Assembly (NCBI GenBank): GCA_013822735.1
Contig: PNKZ01000009.1
Span: 148,723-212,722 of the forward strand
Direction of reading: 5' to 3'
Length of the DNA stretch: 64,000 nucleotides
Origin: Pirellula sp.
GTDB taxonomy: Bacteria > Planctomycetota > Planctomycetia > Pirellulales > PNKZ01
Shown: positions 25,120-33,886 of the stretch, piece after piece
Numbering within the stretch: position 1 is the stretch's first letter
How the letters are laid out: every line of letters begins with the position of its first letter
Program-made: the position numbers and the translations under genes
The notes under the pieces: generated by a model
What the model was told of the DNA's origin: nothing
What the model saw: the letters and a program-made list of their open reading frames with translations, nothing else
The model's database searches: none

Positions 25120-25917
25120 ATGAAGCGACTCCACCAAGCCCACCCGTCGACGTTGAAGCCCGTCGACAATGTCGCCTCGATGCCTCGACCGGCGTCGAGC
25201 CCGACACTGCCCCTGTCCGTCGTCACCACAGATACGTGGATCGGCGGTCGCCCGACTCCCAACTTCTCGGCTTGGCTTGAAACGGGCGCTCCGCTCACTG
25301 CCCGCGCCGGCAACCTTTCGCCGGTCTATCGCTTTATGAAGCGGGCCGTCGACATCGTCGGCGCGTTGGCCGTGCTCGCCCTCTTGGCGCCGGTGATGGT
25401 CGCGACGTTCGTCGTTCTCTGCTTCACCACGCGCGGCAATCCGCTGTTTCGCCAAGAGCGCGTCGGTCTCTGCGGCAAGCTCTTCCCCATGTACAAGTTT
25501 CGCACGATGCGGCTCGACGCACTCGCGCTACAGAATCAGGTGCGCAACGAACACGACGGCCCGATCTTCAAAAACCGCCGCGACCCGCGCGTCACGCGAC
25601 TCGGCCGCCTTCTTCGCTCGACGAGCATCGACGAAACTCCGCAACTCTTCAGCGTGCTCGCCGGCCACATGACGCTCGTCGGCCCGCGCCCGCCGATCGC
25701 TTCGGAAGTCATGAAGTACGAACCGTGGCAACTCGGCCGGCTCTCGGTCGTTCCCGGCCTGACGTGCCTCTGGCAAGTGAGCGGTCGCAGCGAGATCGGC
25801 TTCGAAGATTGGGTCCGCATGGACCTGTGGTACGTCGAAAACCAATCGCTGCTCACCGACCTCAAACTCCTGGCCCGCACTCCGCTCTCGGTGATCAGCC
25901 GCAAGGGAGCGTATTAG
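25120..25917 (+). CDS. Bacterial sugar transferase (undecaprenyl-phosphate glycosyl-1-phosphate transferase type)
   Basis: The 265-aa protein has an unconserved ~70-residue N-terminal region, then the bacterial sugar transferase (PF02397) domain. The features are YRFMKRAVDIVGALAVLALLAPVM (membrane helix), NPLFRQERVG, FPMYKFRTMR, FKNRRDPRVTRLGRLLRSTSIDETPQL (catalytic Asp-Glu region), LVGPRPP and PGLTCLWQVSGRS. Such enzymes attach the first sugar phosphate to undecaprenyl phosphate at the start of exopolysaccharide or O-antigen synthesis. It is the short single-helix (WcaJ C-terminal-like) form. No other glycosyltransferase gene is adjacent; the O-antigen ligase-like protein at 8143-9579 may act downstream of it. 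Confidence 0.9.
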   Translation: MKRLHQAHPSTLKPVDNVASMPRPASSPTLPLSVVTTDTWIGGRPTPNFSAWLETGAPLTARAGNLSPVYRFMKRAVDIVGALAVLALLAPVMVATFVVLCFTTRGNPLFRQERVGLCGKLFPMYKFRTMRLDALALQNQVRNEHDGPIFKNRRDPRVTRLGRLLRSTSIDETPQLFSVLAGHMTLVGPRPPIASEVMKYEPWQLGRLSVVPGLTCLWQVSGRSEIGFEDWVRMDLWYVENQSLLTDLKLLARTPLSVISRKGAY

Positions 25918-25918
25918 G

Positions 25919-26145
25919 AGAGTAGCTAGTTGCTAGTAGCTGGTAGCTAGGACGGCAGGCGAGCGTCGAGCCGTGAGGCCGACGTGTCTGTTGCAACCCT
26001 CGCTAACTCGTACCGCGCCCGCCCAATTTGCAATTTGCAATTTGCAATTCTCAATTTGCAATCGCCCGCATTCCCGGACACGTCGGGCTTACGCTTCGAC
26101 GCTCGCCTTCCCCAACTAGCTACTAGCAACCAGCTTCTAGCTACT
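25919..26145. repeat. TAGCTNG and GCAATTT heptamer repeats
   Basis: TAGCTAG, TTGCTAG, TAGCTGG, TAGCTAG at 25921-25950 are mirrored by AACTAGC, TACTAGC, AACCAGC, TTCTAGC, TACTCCT at about 26114-26146. Between them, 26029-26070 holds five GCAATTT-type heptamers. The spacer separates two convergent genes. The right end overlaps the last codons of the aldehyde dehydrogenase. Confidence 0.8.
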
Positions 26146-27706
26146 CCTGCGTCCATCTTCCATCAATCGAGCGCCACAGTTTCCCCGTCGGGTTCTTGTT
26201 CTTCAGCGCCTCCGGCAGGCGGGCTTCGCGCACGTTGTCGTAACAGGCCCACATCGCGAAGCGGTCGATGGCCGTGGGAATACCGACGGCCGTGAAGCCG
26301 GGATGCCCCGTCGCCGGAAACGGCCCGCCGTGATTCATCGCGGCCGACACCGCCACGCCGGTCGGCATCTTGTCGTTGAGCAAGCGCCCCACGCGCTCGC
26401 GCAGCGCAGGCACAATCTTGTCGTAGGTCGCGTCGTCGCTGCCGGCCGTGTCGCTATACACGCAGCCGGTCAGGTTTCCTTCTAGGCTCTTCAATACGCC
26501 GAGCAACTCGTCGACGCTCTCGCACACCACGGCCAGCGAGGCATTGCCGAAACACTCCGTTTGCAACACGTGCGGCGCGGCGATGAATTGCTTCGCCGTG
26601 GCTCTTAGCAACGTATTCGAGTGACGAAACCCGGCCGCATCGGAAGGCTTGCCGCCGGCGAGCACTTTCGCGCCGGCCTGCTCCAGCACGTCGACGCCGC
26701 GCGCCAACGACTCGGCCACGCTTTTGGATAGCAGCGCACCGACCGGCGCGGCTTCATAGCGCTTGCCGACCGCCGCGAGAAACGTCTCGCACTCCGCGCC
26801 GGCCAACAGCACGACGAGGCCAGGGTTCGTGCAGAACTGCCCGGTTCCCATCAGCGCGCTTGTGAGGAACTCATCCACCAGCTTCTCGCCGCGCTCTTTG
26901 AGTGCGCCCGGCAGAATCACCAGCGGATTCACGCTCGAAAGTTCCACGTAGATCGGCTTGCCCACCGCATCGGCGGCCGCTTTGAGCTTCAGCCCTGCGC
27001 TCCGGCTACCGGTGTACGCGATGGCCGCCAAGCGCGGATCGCTCACCAAGCGTTCGCCGTCGGTGTGCGACGTGCGATAGATCAACTGCACCATTCCCGT
27101 CGGCAGGCCGGCTGCGTCGGCCGACAGTTGCGCAAGCTCGGCGAAGAGCCGTGTCGTGCCGGGATGCGACGTGTTGGCTTTCGCGATCACCGGACAGCCG
27201 GCCGCAATGGCCGCCGCGAAGTCGCCGCCGCTGCAGCTGCCGAACGCAAACGGAAAGTTGTTCGGCCCAAACACGGCGACCGGCCCGAGCGCTTCGTAAC
27301 GTGCCCGAATGTCGAGCTTCGTGTCGATCGTCGGGCGCGTCCACGATTCCTCTTCACACGCCGCGGCGGCCGCGCGCAGTTGATTGGTCGTGCGCGGCAG
27401 CTCGACTTCTGCCAAGCGCGGCTTCACAGGGTAGCCGGTCTCGGCGTTAGCCATTGCCGCGAGCGGCTCCACGTTCGCCTCGATGCGGGCCGCGAAGTCG
27501 CGCAGGAAGCCGGCGATCTTCGTCCGCGGCAAGGTCCGGAGCGTTTGAAACGCGGCGGCGGCGGCCGTGAGGGCGGCGTCGCAATCGGTCCAAGCGCTCG
27601 TCGGATAGACGTCGGGCAAGGTCGCCCCCGTCTGCGGGTTGGCGGCTTGAAAACTTCCGGCGGCATCGGCGGCCCGCCACTTTCCGGCGATCAATACGGG
27701 TTGCAT
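26141..27706 (-). CDS. Aldehyde dehydrogenase, 2,5-dioxopentanoate (alpha-ketoglutaric semialdehyde) dehydrogenase type
   Basis: The 521-aa protein has the ALDH core: GPVAVFGPNNFPFAFGSCSGGDFAAA, ANTSHPGTT, AYTGSRSAG, the general-base region YVELSSVNPLVILPG, and the catalytic Cys in GTGQFCTNPGLVVL. The E-L-S-S-x-N-P and G-Q-F-C-T-x-P-G forms, with the absence of the usual long linker, are typical of the NADP-dependent KGSADH family. That family converts alpha-ketoglutarate semialdehyde to 2-oxoglutarate in sugar-acid, arabinose or hydroxyproline catabolism. No pathway partner is adjacent. The last residues are encoded in heptamer repeat DNA, so the native C-terminus may differ slightly. Confidence 0.88.
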   Translation of the reverse strand: MQPVLIAGKWRAADAAGSFQAANPQTGATLPDVYPTSAWTDCDAALTAAAAAFQTLRTLPRTKIAGFLRDFAARIEANVEPLAAMANAETGYPVKPRLAEVELPRTTNQLRAAAAACEEESWTRPTIDTKLDIRARYEALGPVAVFGPNNFPFAFGSCSGGDFAAAIAAGCPVIAKANTSHPGTTRLFAELAQLSADAAGLPTGMVQLIYRTSHTDGERLVSDPRLAAIAYTGSRSAGLKLKAAADAVGKPIYVELSSVNPLVILPGALKERGEKLVDEFLTSALMGTGQFCTNPGLVVLLAGAECETFLAAVGKRYEAAPVGALLSKSVAESLARGVDVLEQAGAKVLAGGKPSDAAGFRHSNTLLRATAKQFIAAPHVLQTECFGNASLAVVCESVDELLGVLKSLEGNLTGCVYSDTAGSDDATYDKIVPALRERVGRLLNDKMPTGVAVSAAMNHGGPFPATGHPGFTAVGIPTAIDRFAMWACYDNVREARLPEALKNKNPTGKLWRSIDGRWTQE

Positions 27707-27713
27707 GGTTCTG

Positions 27714-27800
27714 AGGGGTGAGGGGTCAGGGGCGAGGGGTGAGTTCGGAGTCGTGAATCAAAAGTCTTATTTAGCCCCGGAGCTCGTCTCCGGGGGAATG
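27714..27800. repeat. G-rich heptamers and GCCCCGG hairpin
   Basis: AGGGGTG/AGGGGTC/AGGGGCG units lie at 27717-27743, immediately upstream of the aldehyde dehydrogenase start. TTAGCCCCGGAG-ctcgt-CTCCGGGG follows at 27771-27795. CTAGCGC/CTAACGC heptamers come at 27843-27872. Confidence 0.75.
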
Positions 27801-27903
27801 TGCGTTCTGCAATGTTCGACGTACCTACGTTGTCGATTTTGTCCTAGCGCCTAGCTTCTAACGCCTAGCGCCTTTTCTGCCACTTACGTCAATTTTCCCG
27901 CTG

Positions 27904-27991
27904 GGCACTGCGCAGATAACTCTTGTTATCTGCGCACCCCTTGTGGGTTTTGGGGTTGTGCGCAGATAGATCGAGTTATCTGCGCAGTGCC
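27904..27991. repeat. Nested cruciform-like palindrome (88 bp)
   Basis: The 19-bp ends GGCACTGCGCAGATAACTC (27904-27922) and 27973-27991 are perfect inverted copies. Inside, TGCGCAGATAAC-TCTT-GTTATCTGCGCA (27909-27936) is itself a perfect hairpin. CCCC/GGGG arms lie in the centre, and TGCGCAGATA/TATCTGCGCA forms a second hairpin (27959-27986). TGCGCAGATA thus appears four times, twice in each direction. Confidence 0.85.
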
Positions 27992-28203
27992 GGTCCGGCG
28001 CGTCGACGTAAGTCTGCAAAGTTGCAGGCACACTCCGTGAGCCGTCGAGCACCGCACGGCATCGCCGCAGTGCCCCCAACCAAGCAAAAAGCACGAAGAA
28101 CCAAGCACGGTAGTTCCACAATCGCCCGGCATTATATCAGACGAGTTCCCAGATTTGGCCGGCCCAAAACGAGCCTTGATTTATGCACCAGCGATATCGG
28201 TTA

Positions 28204-28462
28204 AAACCGCGAAGCGGTTTCACGGCAGAGCCCAGGGTCGCGGTATTCCGCGCACCCTGGGATGATGACGAATCAGCAACCATGATCGGAACCCTGAAAG
28301 GGTTCCACAGATTTGACCAGGATCCACCGAGGCGACGGATTGAGTTGCCTGCTGTGCAACCCCTTTCAGGGTTGCGGAGGGAGATTGGTGGTACTCTTGC
28401 GGACCCAGGGTGCGCGGCACCGCCGCGACCCTGGGCTTTGCTGTGGAACGCCGTTGGCGTTC
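28204..28462. repeat. Composite element of triloop hairpins with long inverted ends (~260 bp)
   Basis: In order: AAACCGC-gaa-GCGGTTT (28204-28220); the arm AGCCCAGGGTCGCGG...CACCCTGGG (28229-28261); GGAACCCT-gaa-AGGGTTCC (28288-28306); GCAACCC-ctttca-GGGTTGC (28356-28375); the reverse complement of the first arm (28404-28437); and GAACGCC-gtt-GGCGTTC (28446-28462). No ORF fits. It looks like a non-coding mobile or structured repeat. The whole 27707-28509 spacer is free of genes. Confidence 0.8.
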
Positions 28463-28509
28463 GAGTTGTTGCAGCGTGATGGCCGACTCGGCGGCGGCGC
28501 GATGGCCCG

Positions 28510-29292
28510 TTACTTCGGCAAGCTGAGCGGCGACGGGGGGCCGGAACTCGGCGTGCCGGGGAGGATCGGCGATTGCGGGCCGATGCGCGGGCCGCCGGTG
28601 CCGAGTTGTAGTTGCGGTCCGGTCGGCATCGGTTGCGGCGCGGTTTGGCCCGGAATCGTGAGCGTCTGCGACTTGATGAGCGGCGACGCTTGTGTGGAGT
28701 TGTGCGCGCCCGGCCCGATCTGCGGCAAGGCGAGGCCGGCGTTCGTCGTCGGTTGCGTGCTAATGGTGAGCGGGCCCGATTGGATCTTGGGGACGCCGAG
28801 CGTGGTTGTCGGCGGCAGCGTCGGCGCGGTCGGGCCGGCGCCCAAAGCGGGCAGGGCTCCGGTCGCCGGAACAGTCAGGCTTGGTGCCGTGGGGCCGGCG
28901 GTAGTGGAGCCCGGTACCATCGCCGAGCCGGTTCCCAGCGGAGTGGGTGCGACGATGTTGATCGGGGCATTCGACGTCGCCGGCAGAATGCGCGGATCGA
29001 GCGGTTTGCTTTGCGGGGCGACTTGCACCGGCAGCTCGACCGGCGGCAGATCGGCCGCGGTCGTCGGCGTGCCGGCGGTCGGCGAGGTGCGCGCAGCGGG
29101 CAGTGCGAACACGGGGCCGGAGCGCGGGTCGACCGGCGGCGTTAGGTCGGCGTTTGGGCGATCGGCCGGCTTCGGCGGAAGCGGCGGCGCCGCTTCCTCG
29201 AACGAGCGCTTGCCCGACTGCATGAGGAGATACACGACCACGAGCGCCACGGCGCCGGTGATCGCCCCAAGTTTCATGAGCGTCGCTTTCAT
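28510..29292 (-). CDS. Membrane-anchored Pro/Thr-rich protein, 260 aa
   Basis: The N-terminus MKATLMKLGAITGAVALVVVYLLM is a signal-anchor helix. The remaining ~230 residues are low-complexity Pro/Thr/Ala/Gly/Ser with few charges and no Cys, so the bulk is an extended, probably periplasmic or wall-spanning chain. No family is recognised. The opposite strand is also open through most of the region but lacks a sensible N-terminus and is Gly/Arg/Val-rich, so it is taken as a shadow. The gene lies 69 bp downstream of the sigma-54 activator on the same strand. Confidence 0.65.
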   Translation of the reverse strand: MKATLMKLGAITGAVALVVVYLLMQSGKRSFEEAAPPLPPKPADRPNADLTPPVDPRSGPVFALPAARTSPTAGTPTTAADLPPVELPVQVAPQSKPLDPRILPATSNAPINIVAPTPLGTGSAMVPGSTTAGPTAPSLTVPATGALPALGAGPTAPTLPPTTTLGVPKIQSGPLTISTQPTTNAGLALPQIGPGAHNSTQASPLIKSQTLTIPGQTAPQPMPTGPQLQLGTGGPRIGPQSPILPGTPSSGPPSPLSLPK

Positions 29293-29361
29293 GACGTTCG
29301 ATCGTAAAAAGAGTTCCGCGCGGTTGTCAAATTATCACCTGCGAACTTGCGAACTAACTTG

Positions 29362-32300
29362 TTAATCCAAACCGTATTTGCGGAGCTTGCTGAAGAGCGT
29401 GCTGCGGGGAATGCCCAAGGCGCGGGCCGCTTCGGCTTTGTTGCCCGAGGCGCGGACCAGCGCCTCGCTGAGCCGTTCCCGTTCGAGATGGTCGAGTTCG
29501 TCGGCTAGGCCCGCCGGCGCGGCGACGACCGTCTCAACGACGCTCGAGCGCAGCAAGCGTCCGGTACCGATCGTTTCGCGTCGACCGGTGAGGCGATTGG
29601 TCGGCACGGCGGCGGCCGTTTGCGGCACGGCCGATACGATCTCCGGCGGCAAGTCGTCGACGTGGATCGTTTCCGTTTCGGCGAGCACGACGGCCCGTTC
29701 GATCGCGTTTTCGAGTTGGCGGATATTGCCGGGCCAGGCATAGTTCATCAGCACTTCCAGCGCGTCTTCGTCGATGCGGGTCGGCGTCTTGCCGAGTTGG
29801 TTGGCGTAGCTGCGGAGGAAGTGAAGGGAGAGTTCGAAGATATCTTCCGGCCGTTCGCGCAATGCCGGGCAGCGCAAGCTGATGACATTGAGCCGGTAGT
29901 AGAGGTCTTCGCGAAAGCGCCCTTGGCGAATGAGCTCTTCGAGGTTTTGGTGCGTGGCGGCGACGAGGCGCACGTCGACGCTAAGGGTTTGCACGCCGCC
30001 GACGCGCTCGAACGTGCGCTGCTGCAAGACGCGGAGCAGCTTGGTTTGCGTTTCCAGGCTGATGTCGCCGATTTCGTCGAGGAAGAGCGTGCCGCCGTCG
30101 GCCAGCTCGAACCGGCCGGCCTTGTCGCGATCGGCCCCGGTGAACGAGCCCTTCACGTGGCCGAAGAGTTCGCTTTCCAACAAGCTGCTCGAGAGAGCGG
30201 CGCAGTGCACCGTGACGAACGGTTTCTCCGCGCGCGGGCTATGGCGATGGATGGCTCGGGCCAGCAGCTCTTTGCCGGTGCCGCTTTCGCCGCGCACCAA
30301 GACCGAGGCTTGGCTCGCCGCGACCTTCGCGGCTTTTTCGAGCAGATCGCGCACGGCGGCGCTGGAGCCGAGGATTTCGCTGCGCCACGGCGCGCTCTCG
30401 CGCTCTTTGCGCGTCGTCGGTTCGGCCGCGGCGTCGGGGCGGAGGTCGACGTTGTCTCCCCGGCTGAGCAGTTCGCCTTGCAGATACATGATGCGGCGCT
30501 GTTGCTCGGAGATCTTATCGACCTTGGTTTGCAGTTCCCCTTTGAGCGAAAGAATGGTGCGATGCCCTTGGGCCGTGCTTAAGGCGAGCGTCGTGGTGCG
30601 GGCCAGCGTGCTCACGAAGTTTTGATCTTCGGGCGTGTAGGGATCGCCGTCGTCGCGCGGGCCGAAGAAGGCCGCGCCGATCACCGTGCCTTCCACTTCG
30701 AGCAGGTAGCCGAGCCCTGCGCCGAAGGCGTGCAGCGCTCGGGCGCCCGCGCCGCTGGCGGTGCGCTTAAGCGTGCCGGAGATCGAGAGCTCGGAAATCA
30801 GCGGATGGTCGGGCTGTAGTTGTTCCGGAGCGCCGGGCCAGGCGATGCGATCGGCCGCGAGGAAGAGTTGGGTTTCCTCGTCGCGCAGGTAGACGATGCC
30901 GCGATCCGCGCCGATCGTGTCGCGCGCTCCTTGGAGGAGTTGCCGCGCGAGCTGGGCCGGAGCGACGAGCCGCTCGACCGCCGCGCCGAGTTGGCGGACC
31001 GCCTTATCGAGCCGATATTTTTCGCGGTAGAAACTCCGGTCGAGCGATTTTTGGAATCGGTCGCGAATCCACCCGAGGCACACGACGATCGCCATGGCCG
31101 TGAGTCCGGCGGCCAGCGCGTTCTCCCATTGGAAATAGAATTCGCCGACGAGCGCCGTCGCCAGGCCGACCATTGCGCAAAAGAGCACCGTGGCCACGGA
31201 GCTGATGCCGACGTAGAGAATGCCGCGGTTCACGACGCGGCCCACCTGCATGAGCTTGTAGCGCGTAATGCTCAGGCCGTAAGCGGCCGTGAACATGAGA
31301 CTGGTGACATACACCATAAGCTTCGGCATCGGGCCGAAGGCAAACTCCGCACGGTCGTGCAGCGCGGTCCAGAGCAAATAGCCGACGGGGCCGGTCGTGA
31401 GCATCACCGCGCCGAGCAGACCTTGCACCTGTTGACGCTCTTGCGTCGTGCGGCCGCGAAGAAAGCGATAGATGAGCACGCCGAAGCCGACGAGGTACAT
31501 GCCGACCGAGGCCGCGAGATAGCCGTAGATCGTGCCGGCCAAGGTGTCGAGCATCGGCGCGAGCTCGCCGACGGAGCTGGGCTCGAGGTACAGGCGATCG
31601 ATGCGCCAGATCTGATAGAAGAGATACAGCATCCAAACGCCCGGCCCGAGGTAAATCGCGACCGTCGACAGGCGCGGGTTGTTGCGAATGATCCCGAGCG
31701 GGCGCGGGAACATGGCAAAGAAGTGGAGCGTCATCGGTGCGAGCAGCATCGCGCAGAAGACGAACGGATACGCCAGCGCCTTCGAGCCGATGAGACTCGG
31801 CCAGTGGAAGGCCCCCATGAACGTGACGGTGTTGACCGTGCAGAGCAGAAAGAAGAGGACGGCGGAAACGTCGCCGGGGCGCTTCCAAACGACCGCCGCA
31901 CCGATGGCGAAGATCCCCATCTCCAGGATAAACCAGGCCAACGATAGCCAGACGGCCGCCGAGGAGCTCGGCTTCACCATGAGCCAAGCCGTTTGCGGAG
32001 CGTTGGCTCGGGCGCTGAAGAACTCGACGCGAGCCCAACGTTGCGCGTCGATGTCGGCGATGACGGTCGACGGGGGTTGCGCGGCGAGCTGGTCGGGGTT
32101 GGCGAGCAGCACGAGGCCCGGCTTGGGGTCGGGCGGGGCGATCTCGATCAGGCGGGGCGTAATGTGCAACGCGCTTGGGACGGGCTGCCCGGCGATGCGA
32201 TAGAGGACGTCGCCGCTCTGCGGCGCCGGGCCTGCCGCCACGACGGCGTCGTTCGCACGGCCGATCACCGTGCCGGGGCCGGCGTCGTGGATCGTGGCCG

Positions 32301-32424
32301 AGTCGGCGAAGAGGCCTCGGACGCCGAGGTCCCAGCCTGTCTGGACGTAGTAGAGAACGCTGACGCAGTAAAGGATGACGAGCGGCGTCGTCGCGTAGAG
32401 CAGGACCTTCCGTAAGGAATTCAC
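29362..32424 (-). CDS. Membrane-embedded sigma-54-dependent transcriptional activator (PDZ-like, multi-TM, GAF, AAA+, Fis)
   Basis: The GTG at 32424 is chosen because a GGTAAAGGCGGG stretch precedes it; the frame is open to a TTG at 32493. After a first membrane helix comes a ~100-residue external PDZ-like region ([13 protein letters not shown]), then about eight membrane helices up to residue ~440. A coiled linker and GAF-like domain (~480-620) follow. The sigma-54 AAA+ core carries Walker A GESGTGKE, the sigma-54 loop [13 protein letters not shown] (Ser for the usual Ala), Walker [12 protein letters not shown], and [18 protein letters not shown] Fis-type helix-turn-helix ends the chain ([26 protein letters not shown]). 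The sensor, ATPase and DNA-binding parts are thus one polypeptide held in the inner membrane, reading an envelope signal directly. Target promoters are unknown. Confidence 0.9.
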   Translation of the reverse strand: MNSLRKVLLYATTPLVILYCVSVLYYVQTGWDLGVRGLFADSATIHDAGPGTVIGRANDAVVAAGPAPQSGDVLYRIAGQPVPSALHITPRLIEIAPPDPKPGLVLLANPDQLAAQPPSTVIADIDAQRWARVEFFSARANAPQTAWLMVKPSSSAAVWLSLAWFILEMGIFAIGAAVVWKRPGDVSAVLFFLLCTVNTVTFMGAFHWPSLIGSKALAYPFVFCAMLLAPMTLHFFAMFPRPLGIIRNNPRLSTVAIYLGPGVWMLYLFYQIWRIDRLYLEPSSVGELAPMLDTLAGTIYGYLAASVGMYLVGFGVLIYRFLRGRTTQERQQVQGLLGAVMLTTGPVGYLLWTALHDRAEFAFGPMPKLMVYVTSLMFTAAYGLSITRYKLMQVGRVVNRGILYVGISSVATVLFCAMVGLATALVGEFYFQWENALAAGLTAMAIVVCLGWIRDRFQKSLDRSFYREKYRLDKAVRQLGAAVERLVAPAQLARQLLQGARDTIGADRGIVYLRDEETQLFLAADRIAWPGAPEQLQPDHPLISELSISGTLKRTASGAGARALHAFGAGLGYLLEVEGTVIGAAFFGPRDDGDPYTPEDQNFVSTLARTTTLALSTAQGHRTILSLKGELQTKVDKISEQQRRIMYLQGELLSRGDNVDLRPDAAAEPTTRKERESAPWRSEILGSSAAVRDLLEKAAKVAASQASVLVRGESGTGKELLARAIHRHSPRAEKPFVTVHCAALSSSLLESELFGHVKGSFTGADRDKAGRFELADGGTLFLDEIGDISLETQTKLLRVLQQRTFERVGGVQTLSVDVRLVAATHQNLEELIRQGRFREDLYYRLNVISLRCPALRERPEDIFELSLHFLRSYANQLGKTPTRIDEDALEVLMNYAWPGNIRQLENAIERAVVLAETETIHVDDLPPEIVSAVPQTAAAVPTNRLTGRRETIGTGRLLRSSVVETVVAAPAGLADELDHLERERLSEALVRASGNKAEAARALGIPRSTLFSKLRKYGLD

Positions 32425-32898
32425 GATGCCCGCCTTTACCCTAGTTTGCCGCGCTGAACGACGACTTTTCGGCGCTCGACACCGTCGATTCAACCAGAAT
32501 CAGCGCCGAAAGGCAAGCGCCGATGTTAGCGAACTGTTTCGACGATCGGCCTAAAGCTTTGGGATCAAATGCGTTGAAGCGTAAGTCGGTACTTGTCGAA
32601 AGTTCGACAGGTCGACGGCACGAAGTTTGCCTTGGTAGAAGATCGTTAGCTCACTACCCAAAGGCCCACAGCTTCGACGAGTTCGCAGACCCTCGGCTCC
32701 CAGCAGTTCCCAATTATCGGTTTTCGGCGTCTCTACCCATTCGCCGCGAATCTTCTTCTGAGCCCTGCCGAGGTCATCTGTGCGTCGAAACCTGTGGGCT
32801 TTTTTTGCGCGCCGAGGTTTTGGCGAGCGGCGGGGTTCATCCCCGCCGGTTGGTAGAAAAGTCCGAACGAAGACGGCGGGGGTAAACCCCGCCGCTCG
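32425..32898. other. Gene-free spacer with palindromic element at 32823-32900
   Basis: No credible gene is seen. The spacer's right part carries a palindromic element: GCGAGCGGCGGGGTT-cat-CCCCGCCG (32823-32848) and its near reverse complement CGGCGGGGGTAAACCCCGCC then GCTCGC (32874-32899) form a large inverted pair in which each arm is also a hairpin. It abuts the stop of fhcD and could terminate its transcript. Confidence 0.7.
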
Positions 32899-33783
32899 CT
32901 AGGCTAGCTCATGCAGGCGGAAGTGAAACTTCCCCAGCTTGCCGCCGTAGTTGCCGGCCCCGATGGCGACCACGTCCGGCCCGACGGCGGCTCGCAGCGC
33001 CGTGGCCATCGCTTGGCCGACCGCCTGCTCGTCGATGCCGTCGATGACGATCTCGTAGGCGTAGTGGGCCTCGGGGTGAAGCTGCGTGGGGACATTTCCG
33101 CGGAGCGTCGGGCAGTAGGCGTCGGCCGTGGAAGCGGCGAGCCCTTTGTAGATGGAGCCGACCTTGCTGCCGCTGCGCGCGATGCCGCCGGGAAACGGCG
33201 TGACGACCCCCGGCATTTCGGCGAGCGACTCCGCCGCTCGGCGTGCGGCGCCGAGCGCCGCTTCGAACGTGCGCCCTTGCATGATGAGGTTCCCGCCGGC
33301 CACACCCTTGGCCACGCCGAGCCGCTCTTCGACGAGGAACTCCCCGTCCATCACCGGGATGCGCCAATAGCGCCGGCCGTTCAGGCGTTTGCTCTTCTGA
33401 TAGCCGTCGCCGAAGAAGCGCAGATGCTTGCCGAGCGGGATTCGCTCCTCGCCGTCGGGCAGCCCGTCGTACACGGCCGTGGTCGGGCAGGTCATTAGGC
33501 ATTGGCCGGCCCGATTGGCGATGGCCTTGCCGAGCCCCTCGGCGGAGAACCCGAAGACCAGCAGCGCGGCACCGACGCGGCCGTCGGGTGTTTCGGCCGT
33601 TGTTAGGTGCCGCTCGACGCCGATCTCGGCGTCGCACGCGATCACCGAACTCGCATACCCGCTAAAGGCGCGCACGGCCGCATCGAGCCAATAGTCGTCG
33701 TGCGCCGTCACGATCACGCGCGCGTAACGCACGCGAAACGCTTCGGCGAAGGTATCGATGATTTCGGTAGTGTCGAGATGCAA
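32899..33783 (-). CDS. fhcD: Formylmethanofuran-tetrahydromethanopterin formyltransferase, FhcD/Ftr
   Basis: FhcD moves a formyl group between tetrahydromethanopterin and a methanofuran-type cofactor in archaeal-type C1 metabolism, used by methylotrophs and found in many planctomycetes. The 294-aa protein has the family length and its conserved blocks: EIIDTFAEAFRVRYARVIVTA, CDAEIGVER, RAGQCLMTCPTTAVYDG, IPLGKHLRFFGDGYQKSKR, RYWRIPVMDGEFLVEE, GGNLIMQGR, TPFPGGIARSGSKVGS and HPEAHYAYEIVIDG. The start appears to be TTG at 33783, directly abutting heptamer repeats, with no ribosome-binding site visible. The other C1 genes (fhcABC, mch, mtdB, fae) are not in the window, so it stands alone here. 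Confidence 0.93.
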   Translation of the reverse strand: MHLDTTEIIDTFAEAFRVRYARVIVTAHDDYWLDAAVRAFSGYASSVIACDAEIGVERHLTTAETPDGRVGAALLVFGFSAEGLGKAIANRAGQCLMTCPTTAVYDGLPDGEERIPLGKHLRFFGDGYQKSKRLNGRRYWRIPVMDGEFLVEERLGVAKGVAGGNLIMQGRTFEAALGAARRAAESLAEMPGVVTPFPGGIARSGSKVGSIYKGLAASTADAYCPTLRGNVPTQLHPEAHYAYEIVIDGIDEQAVGQAMATALRAAVGPDVVAIGAGNYGGKLGKFHFRLHELA

Positions 33784-33848
33784 GGAAGGGGTGAGGGGCC
33801 AGGGGTGAGGGGTCAGTAAAAGAGGCTAGAAGCTAGAGCTAGACGCTG
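33784..33848. repeat. G-rich and CTAG heptamers upstream of fhcD
   Basis: AGGGGTG/AGGGGCC/AGGGGTC units at 33786-33820 are followed by GGCTAGA/AGCTAGA/GCTAGAC heptamers at 33825-33847. They fill the gap between fhcD and the ECF sigma gene. Confidence 0.75.
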
Positions 33849-33886
33849 GAACAAACAACTTCTGTCTCCAGTCTTCGGTCTCTCCG

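Noticed and set aside
28313..29365. A 350-aa open frame on the plus strand
   Set aside because: It is antisense to a gene with a signal-anchor N-terminus and begins inside the hairpin element; composition is Gly/Val/Arg shadow.
30820..31947. A 375-aa plus-strand frame
   Set aside because: It is Glu/Arg/His/Asp-rich antisense of the sigma-54 activator, typical of high-GC shadows.
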